A stretch of 64,000 bases of DNA from Streptomyces sp. DH41. GTDB taxonomy: Bacteria > Actinomycetota > Actinomycetes > Streptomycetales > Streptomycetaceae. Location: positions 62,001 through 126,000 of the forward strand of contig NZ_JARVKY010000018.1 in assembly GCF_029813785.1 (NCBI RefSeq). The letters run 5' to 3'. The position numbers were made by a program, and so were the translations under genes. Under the pieces are notes generated by a model that did no database searches, was not told the origin of the DNA, and saw nothing but the letters and a program-made list of their open reading frames with translations. Shown here piece after piece: positions 25,912-35,348 of the stretch (within the stretch, counting starts at the first letter, position 1; every line of letters begins with the position of its first letter).

Positions 25912-28330
25912 GCAGCCGTACGGCCCCCCGCTTGTGCAGTGGCTCGTTGCCGTTGCCGCACTTGGGGGACTGGATGCAGGACGGGCAGCCGGCGTCGCAC
26001 TCGCAGGAGGCGATGGCCTCCCGGGTGGCCGTGAGCCAGTCGACGGCGGTGTGGAAGGCGCGCTCGGCGAAGCCCGCGCCGCCCGGATGGCCGTCGTACA
26101 CGAAGACCGTCGGCAGCAGCGTGTCCGGGTGCAGGGGGACCGACACGCCGCCGATGTCCCAGCGGTCGCACGTCGCGAACAGGGGCAGCATGCCGATCGA
26201 GGCGTGCTCGGCGGCGTGCAGGGCCCCGCCGAGGATCTCCGGGTTGATCCGGGCCGCGTCCAGTTGGTCCTCGGTGACCGTCCACCACACCGCGCGCGTG
26301 CGCAGTGTCCGGGGAGGGAGGTCGAGTTTCGTCTCGCCCAGGACCTCACCGGTGATGAGTCGCCGGCGCAGGAAGGAGACCACTTGGTTGGTGACCTCGA
26401 CGGAGCCGTAGCACAGGCGTCCGTCACCCCAGGGGACCTCGGTGTCGGTCTCGAGGACCGAGATCGCCGTCGTGTCGCGGGCGACCGTGGAGTACGACGG
26501 GGTGGCCTGCTCGACCAGCGCGACGGAGTCCTCCAGGTCCAGGGTGCGGACGAGATACGTGCGGCCCTGATGAAGGTGCACGGCGCCCTCGTGGACCGTC
26601 GTGTGGGAGGCGCCGGCGTCGACCGTGCCCAGCAGCCGGCCCGTCCCGGCCTCGACGACCTGGACCGGCCGTCCGCCCTCCCCGCGGATGTCGGTCAGGT
26701 CGGCGGCCCGTTCCCGGCGCGTCCAGTGCCAGGCGCGGGTCCGGCGGCGCAGCAGCCTGGCCTCCTCGAGCTGGGGGAGCAGTTCCTCGCAGGCCGGGCC
26801 GAAGAGGAGCAGGTCCTCCTCGGTCAGGGGGAGCTCGGCCGCCGCCGCGCACAGGTGGGGAGCGAGGACGTAGGGATTGTCGGGGTCGAGGACCGTGGAT
26901 TCCACCGGTTGGTCGAACAGGGCCTCGGGGTGGTGGACGAGGAAGGTGTCCAGTGGATCGTCGCGGGCGACCAGCACCGCGAGGGCCCCCTGCCCGGAGC
27001 GCCCCGCCCGGCCCGCCTGCTGCCACAGCGAGGCACGGGTTCCCGGGTAGCCGGCGATCACCACGGCGTCCAGGCCCGAGATGTCGAGGCCGAGTTCGAG
27101 GGCGTTCGTCGCCGCGAGGCCGAGGAGTTCACCAGAGTGCAGGGCGCGTTCCAGGGCGCGGCGCTCCTCGGGGAGGTAGCCGCCGCGGTACGCCGCCACG
27201 CGCCGGGCCAGCGAGCGGTCGACCTCGGCCAGACGTTCCTGGGCGATCACCGAGATCAGCTCGGCGCCGCGCCGGGAGCGTACGAAGGTGATCGAACGCA
27301 TGCCCTGCACGGTGAGGTCGGTGAGCAGGTCGGCGGCCTCGGCGGTGGCCGTGCGGCGGACCGGCGCGCCCTTCTCGCCCTCCAGCTCGGTCAACGGCGG
27401 TTCCCACAGGGCGAACACCAGTTCACCACGCGGTGAGGCGTCGTCGGCGACCTCGACCACCGGCAGGCCGGTGAGCCGGCGGGCCGCGACCGAGGGCTCG
27501 GCGGAGGTGGCGGAGGCGAGCAGGAACACGGGCGACGCGCCGTAGCGCGCACACAGTCGGCGCAATCTCCGCAGCACTTGGGCGACATGGGAGCCGAAGA
27601 CGCCGCGGTAGGTGTGGCACTCGTCGACGACGACGTACTTCAGGGATTTCAGGAAGGAGGACCAGCGGGGGTGGGACGGCAGGATGCCGCGGTGCAGCAT
27701 GTCCGGATTGGTCAGGACGTAGGTGCCGTACTGGCGGATCCACTCGCGTTCTTCGAACGGCGTGTCGCCGTCGTACACCGCGGTCCGCACTGATGTGCCC
27801 AAGGGTTGTGAAAGTTCCTTCACGGACCGGCACTGATCGGCGGCGAGTGCCTTGGTCGGCGCCAGGTAGAGGGCGGTGGCGCCCCGTCCGTTGGGGGCTT
27901 CGGAGCCGTCCAGCAGCGTCGACAGCACCGGCACCAGGTAGGCCAGGGACTTGCCGGACGCGGTGCCGGTGGCGACGACCACCGAGTCGCCGTCCAGGGC
28001 GTGCTCGGCCACGCGTGCCTGGTGGGCCCAGGGGTGTTCGATACCCGCGGCCCGCACCGCCGCGACGACCTCCGGCCGAATCCGGTCCGGCCAGACGGCA
28101 TGACGGCCCGCACGCGGGGGCAAGTGCTCCGTATGAGTGATGCGCGTAGCCCGGTTCGGTCCCGCGGCGAGCCGGTCCAGGACCATGCCCGGATCCGGCC
28201 GGGAGCCGGGCTCCGCCGGGGATCGATCGGATCGGTGATTCTTGGCCATCGGCACCGAGTCTGTCACTGGCGTGACGGACAATGGGACCAAGGCGTCGTG
28301 CACGCCTGCCGGTAAGTGATTGAATGCCAT
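25844..28330 (-). CDS. DEAD/DEAH-box helicase with DUF1998 zinc domain
   Basis: Superfamily 2 helicase of 828 residues. Motif I is VVATGTASGKSLAYL, motif II is YVVVDECHTYRG (DECH), motif III is LLASATSAEP, motif V includes AATNALELGLDISG and motif VI is QQAGRAGRSGQG. A C-terminal DUF1998 region carries four clustered cysteines (CECDAGCPSCIQSPKCGN). This is the Hrq1/MrfA-like group; MrfA repairs mitomycin damage in Bacillus, but repair function here is inference. The start ATG 28330 follows the usual Streptomyces N-terminus. It is divergent from bldG. Confidence 0.9.
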   Translation of the reverse strand: MAFNHLPAGVHDALVPLSVTPVTDSVPMAKNHRSDRSPAEPGSRPDPGMVLDRLAAGPNRATRITHTEHLPPRAGRHAVWPDRIRPEVVAAVRAAGIEHPWAHQARVAEHALDGDSVVVATGTASGKSLAYLVPVLSTLLDGSEAPNGRGATALYLAPTKALAADQCRSVKELSQPLGTSVRTAVYDGDTPFEEREWIRQYGTYVLTNPDMLHRGILPSHPRWSSFLKSLKYVVVDECHTYRGVFGSHVAQVLRRLRRLCARYGASPVFLLASATSAEPSVAARRLTGLPVVEVADDASPRGELVFALWEPPLTELEGEKGAPVRRTATAEAADLLTDLTVQGMRSITFVRSRRGAELISVIAQERLAEVDRSLARRVAAYRGGYLPEERRALERALHSGELLGLAATNALELGLDISGLDAVVIAGYPGTRASLWQQAGRAGRSGQGALAVLVARDDPLDTFLVHHPEALFDQPVESTVLDPDNPYVLAPHLCAAAAELPLTEEDLLLFGPACEELLPQLEEARLLRRRTRAWHWTRRERAADLTDIRGEGGRPVQVVEAGTGRLLGTVDAGASHTTVHEGAVHLHQGRTYLVRTLDLEDSVALVEQATPSYSTVARDTTAISVLETDTEVPWGDGRLCYGSVEVTNQVVSFLRRRLITGEVLGETKLDLPPRTLRTRAVWWTVTEDQLDAARINPEILGGALHAAEHASIGMLPLFATCDRWDIGGVSVPLHPDTLLPTVFVYDGHPGGAGFAERAFHTAVDWLTATREAIASCECDAGCPSCIQSPKCGNGNEPLHKRGAVRLLTVLLRGAAGAEAAGRGAAVGP

Positions 28331-28413
28331 CGCGGCTGGCGAACCGTCCTGGGGGCTTCAAGCCGAGGTGTCCCGAAGGGCGACCCGCTCGATAGCAAGG
28401 TGCTGGAGGATCC

Positions 28414-28755
28414 GTGGACCTGTCCCTGTCGACCCGTACCGTCGGCGATCGTACGGTCGTCGAGGTCGGTGGCGAAATTGACGTATACACCGCGCCCAAG
28501 CTGCGAGAGCAGCTGGTCGAGCTCGTGAACGACGGGAGTTTCCACCTCGTCGTCGACATGGAGGGCGTGGACTTCCTCGACTCCACCGGGCTCGGCGTGC
28601 TGGTCGGCGGACTGAAGCGGGTGCGTGCCCATGAGGGCTCGCTGCGCCTGGTCTGCAACCAGGAGCGCATTCTCAAGATCTTCCGTATCACCGGCCTCAC
28701 CAAGGTGTTCCCCATTCACACCTCGGTCGAGGAAGCGGTGGCGGCCACCGACTGA
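28414..28755 (+). CDS. bldG: Anti-sigma factor antagonist BldG
   Basis: STAS-domain protein of 113 residues required in Streptomyces for aerial growth and antibiotic production. The phosphorylated serine is Ser57 in DFLDSTGLG. It binds anti-sigma partners in a partner-switching network, including the product of the next gene. The start is GTG 28414 with GGAGG seven bases upstream. Published work describes both a monocistronic bldG transcript and a longer one with the downstream gene, which fits the hairpin at 28761-28786. Confidence 0.96.
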
Positions 28756-28760
28756 CGACC

Positions 28761-28786
28761 GGTCCCGGGCTCCTGGGCCCGGGACC
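28761..28786 (+). terminator. Intergenic hairpin after bldG (possibly leaky)
   Basis: A 10-bp perfect stem (ggtcccgggc) with a 6-base loop, five bases after the bldG stop and before the anti-sigma gene. It could yield the short and long transcripts. Confidence 0.7.
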
Positions 28787-28860
28787 ACAAGAACAAGCGA
28801 GGTCCGGGCTGTCGGCGGCCCGGACCCTCGAAAGCACGCCCGTAGTTCCGAGGGGGATGC

Positions 28861-29289
28861 ATGGCCACCGTCGAACTCCGCTTCAGCGCGCTGCCCGAGC
28901 ATGTCCGCACCGCCCGTCTGGTGGCGGCGGCGGTGGCACGCAGGGCCGGAGTGGACGAGGCCGTCCTCGACGAGGTCAGGCTCGCCGTCGGCGAGGCCTG
29001 CACCCGGGCTGTGGGTCTGCATCAGCACGTCGGCATCACGGCGCCGGTCAAGGTGTCGCTGATCGAGGAGGAGAAGCAGTTCTCCATCGAGGTCGGCGAC
29101 GAGGCGCCGCACGCGGTACCCGGGGCCGGAAACCCGGGCGCCGTCGACGACGTGGAGGCCGAGGAGGACGAGATGGGTCTCGCTGTCATCAGCGGGCTCG
29201 TCGACGACGTGGAGGTCACGGCCGGCGAGGACGGCGGACTGATCCGCATGACCTGGCCGACCGCGCCGGCGGTGCTGCCGCCGGTCTGA
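28861..29289 (+). CDS. RsbW-like anti-sigma factor / ATP-binding protein
   Basis: HATPase_c protein of 142 residues in the position of the anti-sigma gene co-transcribed with bldG. The N box is VLDEVRLAVGEACTRAV and the G-box region is EDEMGLAVISGLVDDVEV. It probably phosphorylates BldG and holds a sigma factor. The ATG at 28861 follows GAGGGGG by three to four bases. It ends before a strong terminator. Confidence 0.9.
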   Translation: MATVELRFSALPEHVRTARLVAAAVARRAGVDEAVLDEVRLAVGEACTRAVGLHQHVGITAPVKVSLIEEEKQFSIEVGDEAPHAVPGAGNPGAVDDVEAEEDEMGLAVISGLVDDVEVTAGEDGGLIRMTWPTAPAVLPPV

Positions 29290-29349
29290 CACCCACCTCG
29301 GTCACCCGAGGCCTCAGGCAGGCCCCACGAAAGTCACACCCGAGTCACC

Positions 29350-29378
29350 CGAAGGGCCCTACCTCGTAGGGCCCTTCG
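29350..29378 (+). terminator. Terminator of the bldG operon
   Basis: A 13-bp perfect stem (cgaagggccctac) with a 3-base loop, 60 bases after the anti-sigma gene stop. Confidence 0.85.
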
Positions 29379-29437
29379 TCATGTGCGGAAGGCGAGGTAC
29401 GCGGTCCGCGCATACAGTGGTGCCGTGCGAGCGGCAG

Positions 29438-29558
29438 GTGAATTCATTCACGAGCAGATTCGCGCGAGAAAATGGATCACGACAATGCGGGCACCTGTGA
29501 TCGCCATTAATGCCGGAAGGGCATTACTACTTCTGGGTCCTTTGGGTTGACAGGTCAA
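29438..29558. promoter_or_regulatory. Two short palindromes upstream of hppA
   Basis: The 358-base region before hppA holds no gene and is rich in A/T between 29430 and 29600. It contains a 14-base palindrome (gtgaattcattcac, 29438-29451) and a 12-base palindrome (ttgacaggtcaa, 29547-29558) that includes a TTGACA hexamer. TACAAT at 29599-29604 is a possible -10. These could be regulator sites; I cannot assign the regulator. Confidence 0.35.
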
Positions 29559-29647
29559 TTCTTTTTGTCGTGCACTGTTTTGATCAGGTTCCGGTACCTA
29601 CAATCCCGTCCACATCTTGAGCTCAGCCCAAGCGTCAAGGAGGACGA

Positions 29648-32053
29648 ATGGCGGAGCTTTCCACCCCTCATCAGTTGGGCGACACCTCGACTGTCGCAGC
29701 CGCCGTGCTGACCGACTCGAACCGCGTCCTGGTCGCGGTCATCGCGGTCGTCGCGCTGGCCGCGCTGGTGCTCGCGGGCGTCCTGGTGCGCCAGGTGCTC
29801 GCGGCGGGCGAGGGAACCGACAGCATGAAGAAGATCGCGGCGGCCGTTCAGGAAGGCGCCAACGCCTATCTGGCCAGGCAGCTTCGCACGCTTGGCGTAT
29901 TCGCCGTCATAGTGTTCTTCCTGCTCATGCTGCTGCCCGCCGACGACTGGAATCAGCGGGCCGGACGGTCGATCTTCTTCCTGATCGGCGCGGTGTTCTC
30001 GGCGGCCACCGGCTATATCGGCATGTGGCTCGCCGTGCGCAGCAATGTGCGCGTCGCCGCGGCGGCGCGGGAAGCGACACCGGCTCCGGGTGAACCCGAA
30101 AAGGATCTCACTCTCGTCTCGCACAAAGCTACGAAGATCGCATTCCGCACGGGCGGCGTGGTCGGCATGTTCACGGTGGGGCTCGGCCTGCTGGGCGCCT
30201 GCTGCGTGGTGCTGGTGTACGCGGCCGACGCGCCGAAGGTCCTGGAGGGTTTCGGCCTCGGTGCCGCGCTGATCGCGATGTTCATGCGGGTCGGCGGCGG
30301 CATCTTCACCAAGGCCGCCGACGTCGGCGCCGACCTGGTCGGCAAGGTCGAGAAGGGCATTCCGGAGGACGATCCGCGCAATGCCGCGACCATCGCCGAC
30401 AACGTGGGCGACAACGTCGGCGACTGCGCGGGCATGGCGGCCGACCTCTTCGAGTCCTACGCCGTGACCCTGGTGGCCGCGCTGATCCTCGGCAAGGTGG
30501 CCTTCGGGGACTCCGGGCTGGCGTTCCCGCTGCTGGTGCCGGCGATCGGCGTGGTCACGGCCATGATCGGCATCTTCGCGGTGGCGCCCAGGCGGTCCGA
30601 CCGAAGCGGCATGAGCGCGATCAACCGGGGTTTCTTCATCTCCGCGGTGATCTCGCTGGTGCTGGTGGCGGTGGCCGTCTTCGTCTACCTGCCCGGGAAG
30701 TACTCCGAGCTGGACGGTGTCACCGACGCGGCGATCGCCGGCCGGGACGGCGACCCGCGGGTCCTCGCACTCGTCGCGGTGGCGATCGGCATCGTGCTGG
30801 CCGCCCTGATCCAGCAGCTCACCGGCTACTTCACCGAGACCACCCGGCGTCCCGTCAAGGACATCGGCAAGTCCTCGCTCACGGGCCCCGCGACCGTCGT
30901 CCTCGCCGGTATCTCGCTCGGCCTCGAATCCGCCGTCTACACCGCCCTGTTGATCGGCCTCGGCGTCTACGGGGCCTTCCTGCTCGGCGGTGCGTCGATC
31001 ATGCTGGCGCTGTTCGCGGTGGCGCTGGCCGGCACCGGACTGCTCACCACGGTCGGTGTGATCGTCGCCATGGACACCTTCGGGCCGGTCTCCGACAACG
31101 CGCAGGGCATCGCCGAGATGTCCGGCGACGTGGAGGGCGCCGGCGCCCAGGTGCTCACCGACCTGGACGCGGTCGGCAACACCACCAAGGCCATCACCAA
31201 GGGCATCGCCATCGCCACCGCCGTCCTCGCGGCGGCGGCCCTGTTCGGGTCGTACCGCGACGCCATCACCACCGGCGCCGCGGACGTGGGCGAGAAACTC
31301 AGCGGCGAGGGCGCGCCGATGACCCTCATGATGGACATCTCGCAGCCCAACAACCTGGTCGGCCTCATCGCGGGCGCGGCGGTCGTCTTCCTCTTCTCGG
31401 GGCTGGCGATCAACGCCGTGTCGCGGTCGGCGGGCGCGGTGGTCTACGAGGTGCGGCGGCAGTTCCGGGAGCGCCCAGGGATCATGGACTACACCGAGAA
31501 ACCGGAGTACGGCAAGGTCGTCGACATCTGTACCAGGGACGCCCTGCGGGAACTCGCCACGCCCGGGCTGCTCGCCGTGATGGCGCCCATCTTCATCGGG
31601 TTCACGCTCGGCGTGGGCGCGCTCGGCGCGTTCCTGGCGGGCGCGATCGGCGCGGGCACCCTGATGGCGGTGTTCCTCGCCAACTCCGGTGGCGCCTGGG
31701 ACAACGCCAAGAAGCTCGTCGAGGACGGTCACCACGGCGGCAAGGGCAGCGAGGCCCACGCCGCCACCGTCATCGGCGACACGGTCGGCGACCCGTTCAA
31801 GGACACCGCGGGTCCGGCGATCAACCCCCTGCTGAAGGTCATGAACCTGGTGGCGCTGCTCATCGCTCCGGCGATCATCAAGTTCTCCTACGGTGCCGAC
31901 GAGAGCATCGGCGTACGGGTGGGGATCGCCCTCGTCGCGCTCGCCGTCATCGCCGCAGCGGTCTACGTGTCCAAGCGGCGCAGGATCGTCATGGGTGACG
32001 AGGGTGACACCGACCAGGAGCCCAAGTCGGCGGATCCGGCGGTGGTTTCGTAG
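29648..32053 (+). CDS. hppA: K+-insensitive proton-pumping inorganic pyrophosphatase
   Basis: Integral membrane pyrophosphatase of 801 residues with about 16 helices; it hydrolyses PPi and exports protons. The PPi/Mg site is DVGADLVGKVEKGIPEDDPR then NVGDNVGDCAGMAADLFESY. GNTTKAITKG carries the lysine that makes this class independent of potassium; that rule is from family knowledge. The third acidic site is DTVGDPFKDTAGPAINPL. Start ATG 29648 has an excellent AAGGAGG seven bases upstream. A terminator follows at 32094. Confidence 0.96.
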   Translation: MAELSTPHQLGDTSTVAAAVLTDSNRVLVAVIAVVALAALVLAGVLVRQVLAAGEGTDSMKKIAAAVQEGANAYLARQLRTLGVFAVIVFFLLMLLPADDWNQRAGRSIFFLIGAVFSAATGYIGMWLAVRSNVRVAAAAREATPAPGEPEKDLTLVSHKATKIAFRTGGVVGMFTVGLGLLGACCVVLVYAADAPKVLEGFGLGAALIAMFMRVGGGIFTKAADVGADLVGKVEKGIPEDDPRNAATIADNVGDNVGDCAGMAADLFESYAVTLVAALILGKVAFGDSGLAFPLLVPAIGVVTAMIGIFAVAPRRSDRSGMSAINRGFFISAVISLVLVAVAVFVYLPGKYSELDGVTDAAIAGRDGDPRVLALVAVAIGIVLAALIQQLTGYFTETTRRPVKDIGKSSLTGPATVVLAGISLGLESAVYTALLIGLGVYGAFLLGGASIMLALFAVALAGTGLLTTVGVIVAMDTFGPVSDNAQGIAEMSGDVEGAGAQVLTDLDAVGNTTKAITKGIAIATAVLAAAALFGSYRDAITTGAADVGEKLSGEGAPMTLMMDISQPNNLVGLIAGAAVVFLFSGLAINAVSRSAGAVVYEVRRQFRERPGIMDYTEKPEYGKVVDICTRDALRELATPGLLAVMAPIFIGFTLGVGALGAFLAGAIGAGTLMAVFLANSGGAWDNAKKLVEDGHHGGKGSEAHAATVIGDTVGDPFKDTAGPAINPLLKVMNLVALLIAPAIIKFSYGADESIGVRVGIALVALAVIAAAVYVSKRRRIVMGDEGDTDQEPKSADPAVVS

Positions 32054-32093
32054 ACCCGAGCACCGAGCCTCGCAGGAGGCGCAGGTCAAAAGG

Positions 32094-32129
32094 CGGGCGT
32101 ACGGCGCGTATTGACGCGTCGTACGCCCG
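32094..32129 (+). terminator. Terminator of hppA
   Basis: A 15-bp stem (cgggcgtacggcgcg paired with cgcgtcgtacgcccg, one G-T pair) with a 6-base loop, 40 bases after the stop codon. Confidence 0.85.
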
Positions 32130-32277
32130 TCTCGTGCGTGCGCGCGCCCTTCATCGTGAGCCTTATCTCTCTTGGTGCAAATGGCTTCAATACGGTCCTA
32201 ACGGATGTTCGTCCTGCGGATGTCCCCCATCCGGCGTGTATGTTCCGGGGCCGAGAGCCATGGAAGGGACCAATCCG

Positions 32278-32850
32278 GTGAACAAGAAGCTCGCGGCCGC
32301 ACTGTCCGGCGGTGCGGTACTGGTACTGGCGCTGACGGGATGCAGCAGCGACGACGACAACGACAAGCTGGACTCCTGGGCGAAGGAGGTCTGCGACGGA
32401 GTGCAGCCGCAGGCCAAGAAGATCGAGGCGGCCAACGCGGCGATCCAGAAGGAGACCTCGGACAACAGCACCCCGGAAGAGGTCCAGAAGACCGACGCCA
32501 AGGCGTTCCAGGACATGTCCGACGCCTACAAGGCGATGGGCGGCGCCGTCCAGAAGGCCGGGGCGCCGGACGTCGAGGACGGCGAGAAGAAGCAGAAGGA
32601 CGCGGTCACCGAACTCAACAGCCTCTCCTCGTCGTACGCCTCCCTGCGGAAGCAGGTGGAGGAGCTCGACACCAAGGACCAGGCGAAGTTCGCCGACGGC
32701 CTCAAGGACATCGCCACCGAGCTGAACAAACTCAGCCAGAGCGGCAGCGACGCGCTGAAGACCCTCGAGGAGGGCGACGTCGGCCAGGCGATGGCCAAGC
32801 AGGCCAGCTGCAAGTCGGCCTCGGTGACGCCTTCGGCCGCCGCCGGCTGA
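32278..32850 (+). CDS. Small secreted lipoprotein
   Basis: Lipoprotein of 190 residues. The signal peptide ends in a lipobox (LALTGC). The mature part is almost wholly charged and helical (Lys, Asp, Glu, Ala, Gln), with predicted coiled coil at about residues 60-160 (LRKQVEELDTKDQAKFADGL), and contains two cysteines (EVCDGV and QASCKSA). No catalytic motif. I chose GTG 32278 because it gives a clean signal peptide and AAGGGA lies about ten bases upstream; ATG 32260 is an alternative. Function unknown. Confidence 0.8.
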   Translation: MNKKLAAALSGGAVLVLALTGCSSDDDNDKLDSWAKEVCDGVQPQAKKIEAANAAIQKETSDNSTPEEVQKTDAKAFQDMSDAYKAMGGAVQKAGAPDVEDGEKKQKDAVTELNSLSSSYASLRKQVEELDTKDQAKFADGLKDIATELNKLSQSGSDALKTLEEGDVGQAMAKQASCKSASVTPSAAAG

Positions 32851-32992
32851 CCTCGGCCGCGCGGGCACGGGGCGCGGGCGCAGGACCACGGAGAGGGGCG
32901 AACCGCGGCGGCGTCAACGGGGTGCGGGCCACGGCGCCACAACGGGGCGCGGGACCACAGCGAGGTGCGGGCCGCGGGGCCACAATGGGGGA

Positions 32993-34510
32993 GTGAGTAA
33001 CGCCAGCCTGTCCCCCCTGCCCTCCGCCGACCACCCCGACGTCGCAGCCCGGCTGCGGGACGCCCTGCTCGGGGCCTCCTTCACCGCCGACGGACTGCTG
33101 GAGCTGCTCGGCGCCCCCGCCTACGCGGCGCTCTCGCGCAGCGAGACCGTGCCCGCGCTCCGGGCCACCCGCGGCGACACGCCGCTGGAACTGCTCGTAC
33201 GGCTGTTCCTTCTCCAGCAACCCGCCCGCCACGCGCGTGTGGCGGACGTACTGCCCGTCGACGCGTGCCTGGAGAGCGGGTGGCTCGTCCGGGCGGGTGA
33301 CGACGAGGTGGCGGCCACCGTGGACGTACGGCCGTACGGCGGGCCCGGGGGCGAGGACTGGTTCATCGTCTCCGACCTGGGCTGCGCGGTCGGCGGCGCC
33401 GGTGGCATCGGCAACCACGCCCAGGGCGTCGTCCTCGGCGTCGGCGGCGCCTCCACGACCCTCGCGGGCCTCACCGTCCGTACGCCCGTCTCCGCCGCCC
33501 TCGACCTCGGCACCGGCTCCGGCATCCAGGCGCTGCACGCCGCCGCGCACGCCACGCGCGTGACGGCGACCGACGTCAACCCGCGCGCACTGCACATCAC
33601 CGCGCTCACGCTCGCCCTGTCCGGGGCCCCGGCCGCCGATCTGCGCGAGGGTTCGCTCTACGAGCCGGTCGACGACGACGAGACGTACGACCTGATCGTC
33701 TCCAACCCGCCGTTCGTGATCTCACCGGGCGCCCGCCTCACCTACCGCGACGGCGGTATGGGCGGGGACGATCTGTGCCGCTCGCTCGTTCAGCAGACGG
33801 GGGAGCGCCTGAACGAGGGCGGGTTCGCGCACTTCCTCGCCAACTGGCAGCACGTGGAGGGGGAGGACTGGACGGACCGGCTGCGCTCCTGGGTGCCGCG
33901 CGGCTGCGACGCCTGGATCGTGCAGCGGGAGGTGCAGGACGTCACGCAGTACGCGGAGCTGTGGCTCAGGGACGCGGGCGATCACCGCGGCGACGCGGCC
34001 GAGTACCAGGCGCACTACGACGCGTGGCTGGACGAGTTCGAGGCGCGCAAGGTCAAGGCCGTCGGCTTCGGCTGGATCACGCTCCGCCGGACCGGTGCCG
34101 CCGAGCCCTCGATCACCGCCGAGGAGTGGCCGCACCCGATCGAGCAGCCGCTCGGCGACACCGTGCGCGCGCACTTCGACCGCGTCGACTATCTGCGGGC
34201 CCACGACGACGCGGCCCTGCTCGAAGCGCACTTCACGCTGGCCGGTGAGGTCGTCCAGGAGCAGGTCGGGCTGCCCGGCGCCGAGGACCCGGAGCACGTC
34301 GTCCTGCGCCAGAACCGCGGCATGCGCCGGGCCACCCGGGTCGACACCGTCGGCGCCGGTTTCGCCGGCGTCTGCGACGGCACCATGAGCGCCGGCCGCA
34401 TCCTGGACGCCATCGCCCAGCTGGTGGGCGAGGACCCGGTGGCGCTGCGCGACCGTACGCCCGCGCAGATCCGGCTGCTGGTGGAGCAGGGGTTCCTCGA
34501 ACCGGCGTAG
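32993..34510 (+). CDS. SAM-dependent methyltransferase with NPPF motif
   Basis: Methyltransferase of 505 residues. An N-terminal domain of about 150 residues precedes a Rossmann-like domain: motif I LDLGTGSGIQALHAA, acidic residue in TATDVNPRAL, and IVSNPPFVISPG, typical of enzymes methylating amino groups of nucleobases or glutamine (RsmC/PrmC/HemK-like). The C-terminal 200 residues are an unnamed extension. The start is GTG 32993 with CACAAT at 32981-32986, so the transcript could be leaderless. Substrate unknown. Confidence 0.83.
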   Translation: MSNASLSPLPSADHPDVAARLRDALLGASFTADGLLELLGAPAYAALSRSETVPALRATRGDTPLELLVRLFLLQQPARHARVADVLPVDACLESGWLVRAGDDEVAATVDVRPYGGPGGEDWFIVSDLGCAVGGAGGIGNHAQGVVLGVGGASTTLAGLTVRTPVSAALDLGTGSGIQALHAAAHATRVTATDVNPRALHITALTLALSGAPAADLREGSLYEPVDDDETYDLIVSNPPFVISPGARLTYRDGGMGGDDLCRSLVQQTGERLNEGGFAHFLANWQHVEGEDWTDRLRSWVPRGCDAWIVQREVQDVTQYAELWLRDAGDHRGDAAEYQAHYDAWLDEFEARKVKAVGFGWITLRRTGAAEPSITAEEWPHPIEQPLGDTVRAHFDRVDYLRAHDDAALLEAHFTLAGEVVQEQVGLPGAEDPEHVVLRQNRGMRRATRVDTVGAGFAGVCDGTMSAGRILDAIAQLVGEDPVALRDRTPAQIRLLVEQGFLEPA

Positions 34511-34880
34511 AGCCACGGCGGCGGCCCCGCCGTACCCGGCACCCGCGCCGCCGCACCCGGCACCCGTCCCGCCGTACCCGGCACCCGCGCCGTGCGTCCC
34601 CGGTCCCTGCCCGCCGCACGTCCCAGGCCCCGGCCCGGCGGCCTTGGCCGAGGCCCCGGCCCCGTCGCCCCATGCCCCCGCCACCGACCCGTCGCCGTAC
34701 GGGTCGGTCGATCCCTGGCGCCCCGGCGACGTAGGGAAAAGCGCGGTTCTGGCGCAGAACCGGCCACGTGCGGGGGCCGTCGGCTCGCCGTTCACCTCGG
34801 GTTCGCCTGTCCGCCGCCGTCGCGTGACAGCCTCCCGAAGGCTGGACACGCACAAGCTGGAGAAAAGGGGCACGGGGACC
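34511..34880. other. 370-bp intergenic region with a minisatellite
   Basis: The gap holds the three-copy 21-bp repeat at 34527-34589 and proline-codon-like C-rich sequence. A frame continuing into the next gene from 34644 exists but looks non-coding. I see no convincing gene. Confidence 0.6.
34527..34589. repeat. Three 21-bp tandem repeats
   Basis: Units at 34527, 34548 and 34569 (ccgccgtacccggcacccgcg); units 1 and 3 are identical and unit 2 differs at two or three bases. The array begins 17 bases after the methyltransferase stop. Confidence 0.85.
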
Positions 34881-35078
34881 ATGGAGAGCGGGCCGGCGAT
34901 CTTCGCGGGAATGGTGTTCGCCCTGTTCGGGGCCGGTCTGCTGGTATGGACCGCGACGCGGGTCCGGCACGGCCGGCCGGTCGCGCACGGTGTGAGCCCC
35001 GTCGCATCGGCGACCTTCGCGAGCGTCGCCGCGGTGGTCGCTCTCGCCCTCGGGGCATGGTGCCTGACGCACGTGTGA
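34881..35078 (+). CDS. Small two-helix membrane protein
   Basis: Membrane protein of 65 residues with two predicted helices (IFAGMVFALFGAGLLVWTA and FASVAAVVALALGAWCLTHV) joined by a basic loop (TRVRHGRPVAHG). The start is ATG 34881, three bases after GGGGA; the longer frame upstream is low-complexity. It precedes topA by 270 bases. No family name or function recognised. Confidence 0.7.
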   Translation: MESGPAIFAGMVFALFGAGLLVWTATRVRHGRPVAHGVSPVASATFASVAAVVALALGAWCLTHV

Positions 35079-35348
35079 GAGGCCGGTTCCGGCCCCCGGC
35101 CGCACCACCGCCCGAGTAATCGGGGGATCGCGCTCCGGATACACACAGCAGGGCCCGTAAACACTCCGGGCGGCAGGAACAGGGTTCGTCGGGTTACCGT
35201 TCGAGTGGCCGTTGCGGGCTTTTCCCGTTTGACACGGGGGCGGGAGGTACCGTCACACTCCGCAGCGTCACGACCGAAACGCAGCACGACCCCGACCCCG
35301 GGAACACGGCCTGGGGAGGCCCAGCGTCGACCGGAGAGAAGAGCGAAG

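Noticed and set aside
29555..32089. An 844-codon minus-strand frame opposite hppA
   Set aside because: His/Asp/Arg-rich shadow with no domain; hppA motifs on the plus strand are clear.
34644..34880. N-terminal extension of the small membrane protein
   Set aside because: Low-complexity translation, and the ATG at 34881 has its own ribosome binding site.
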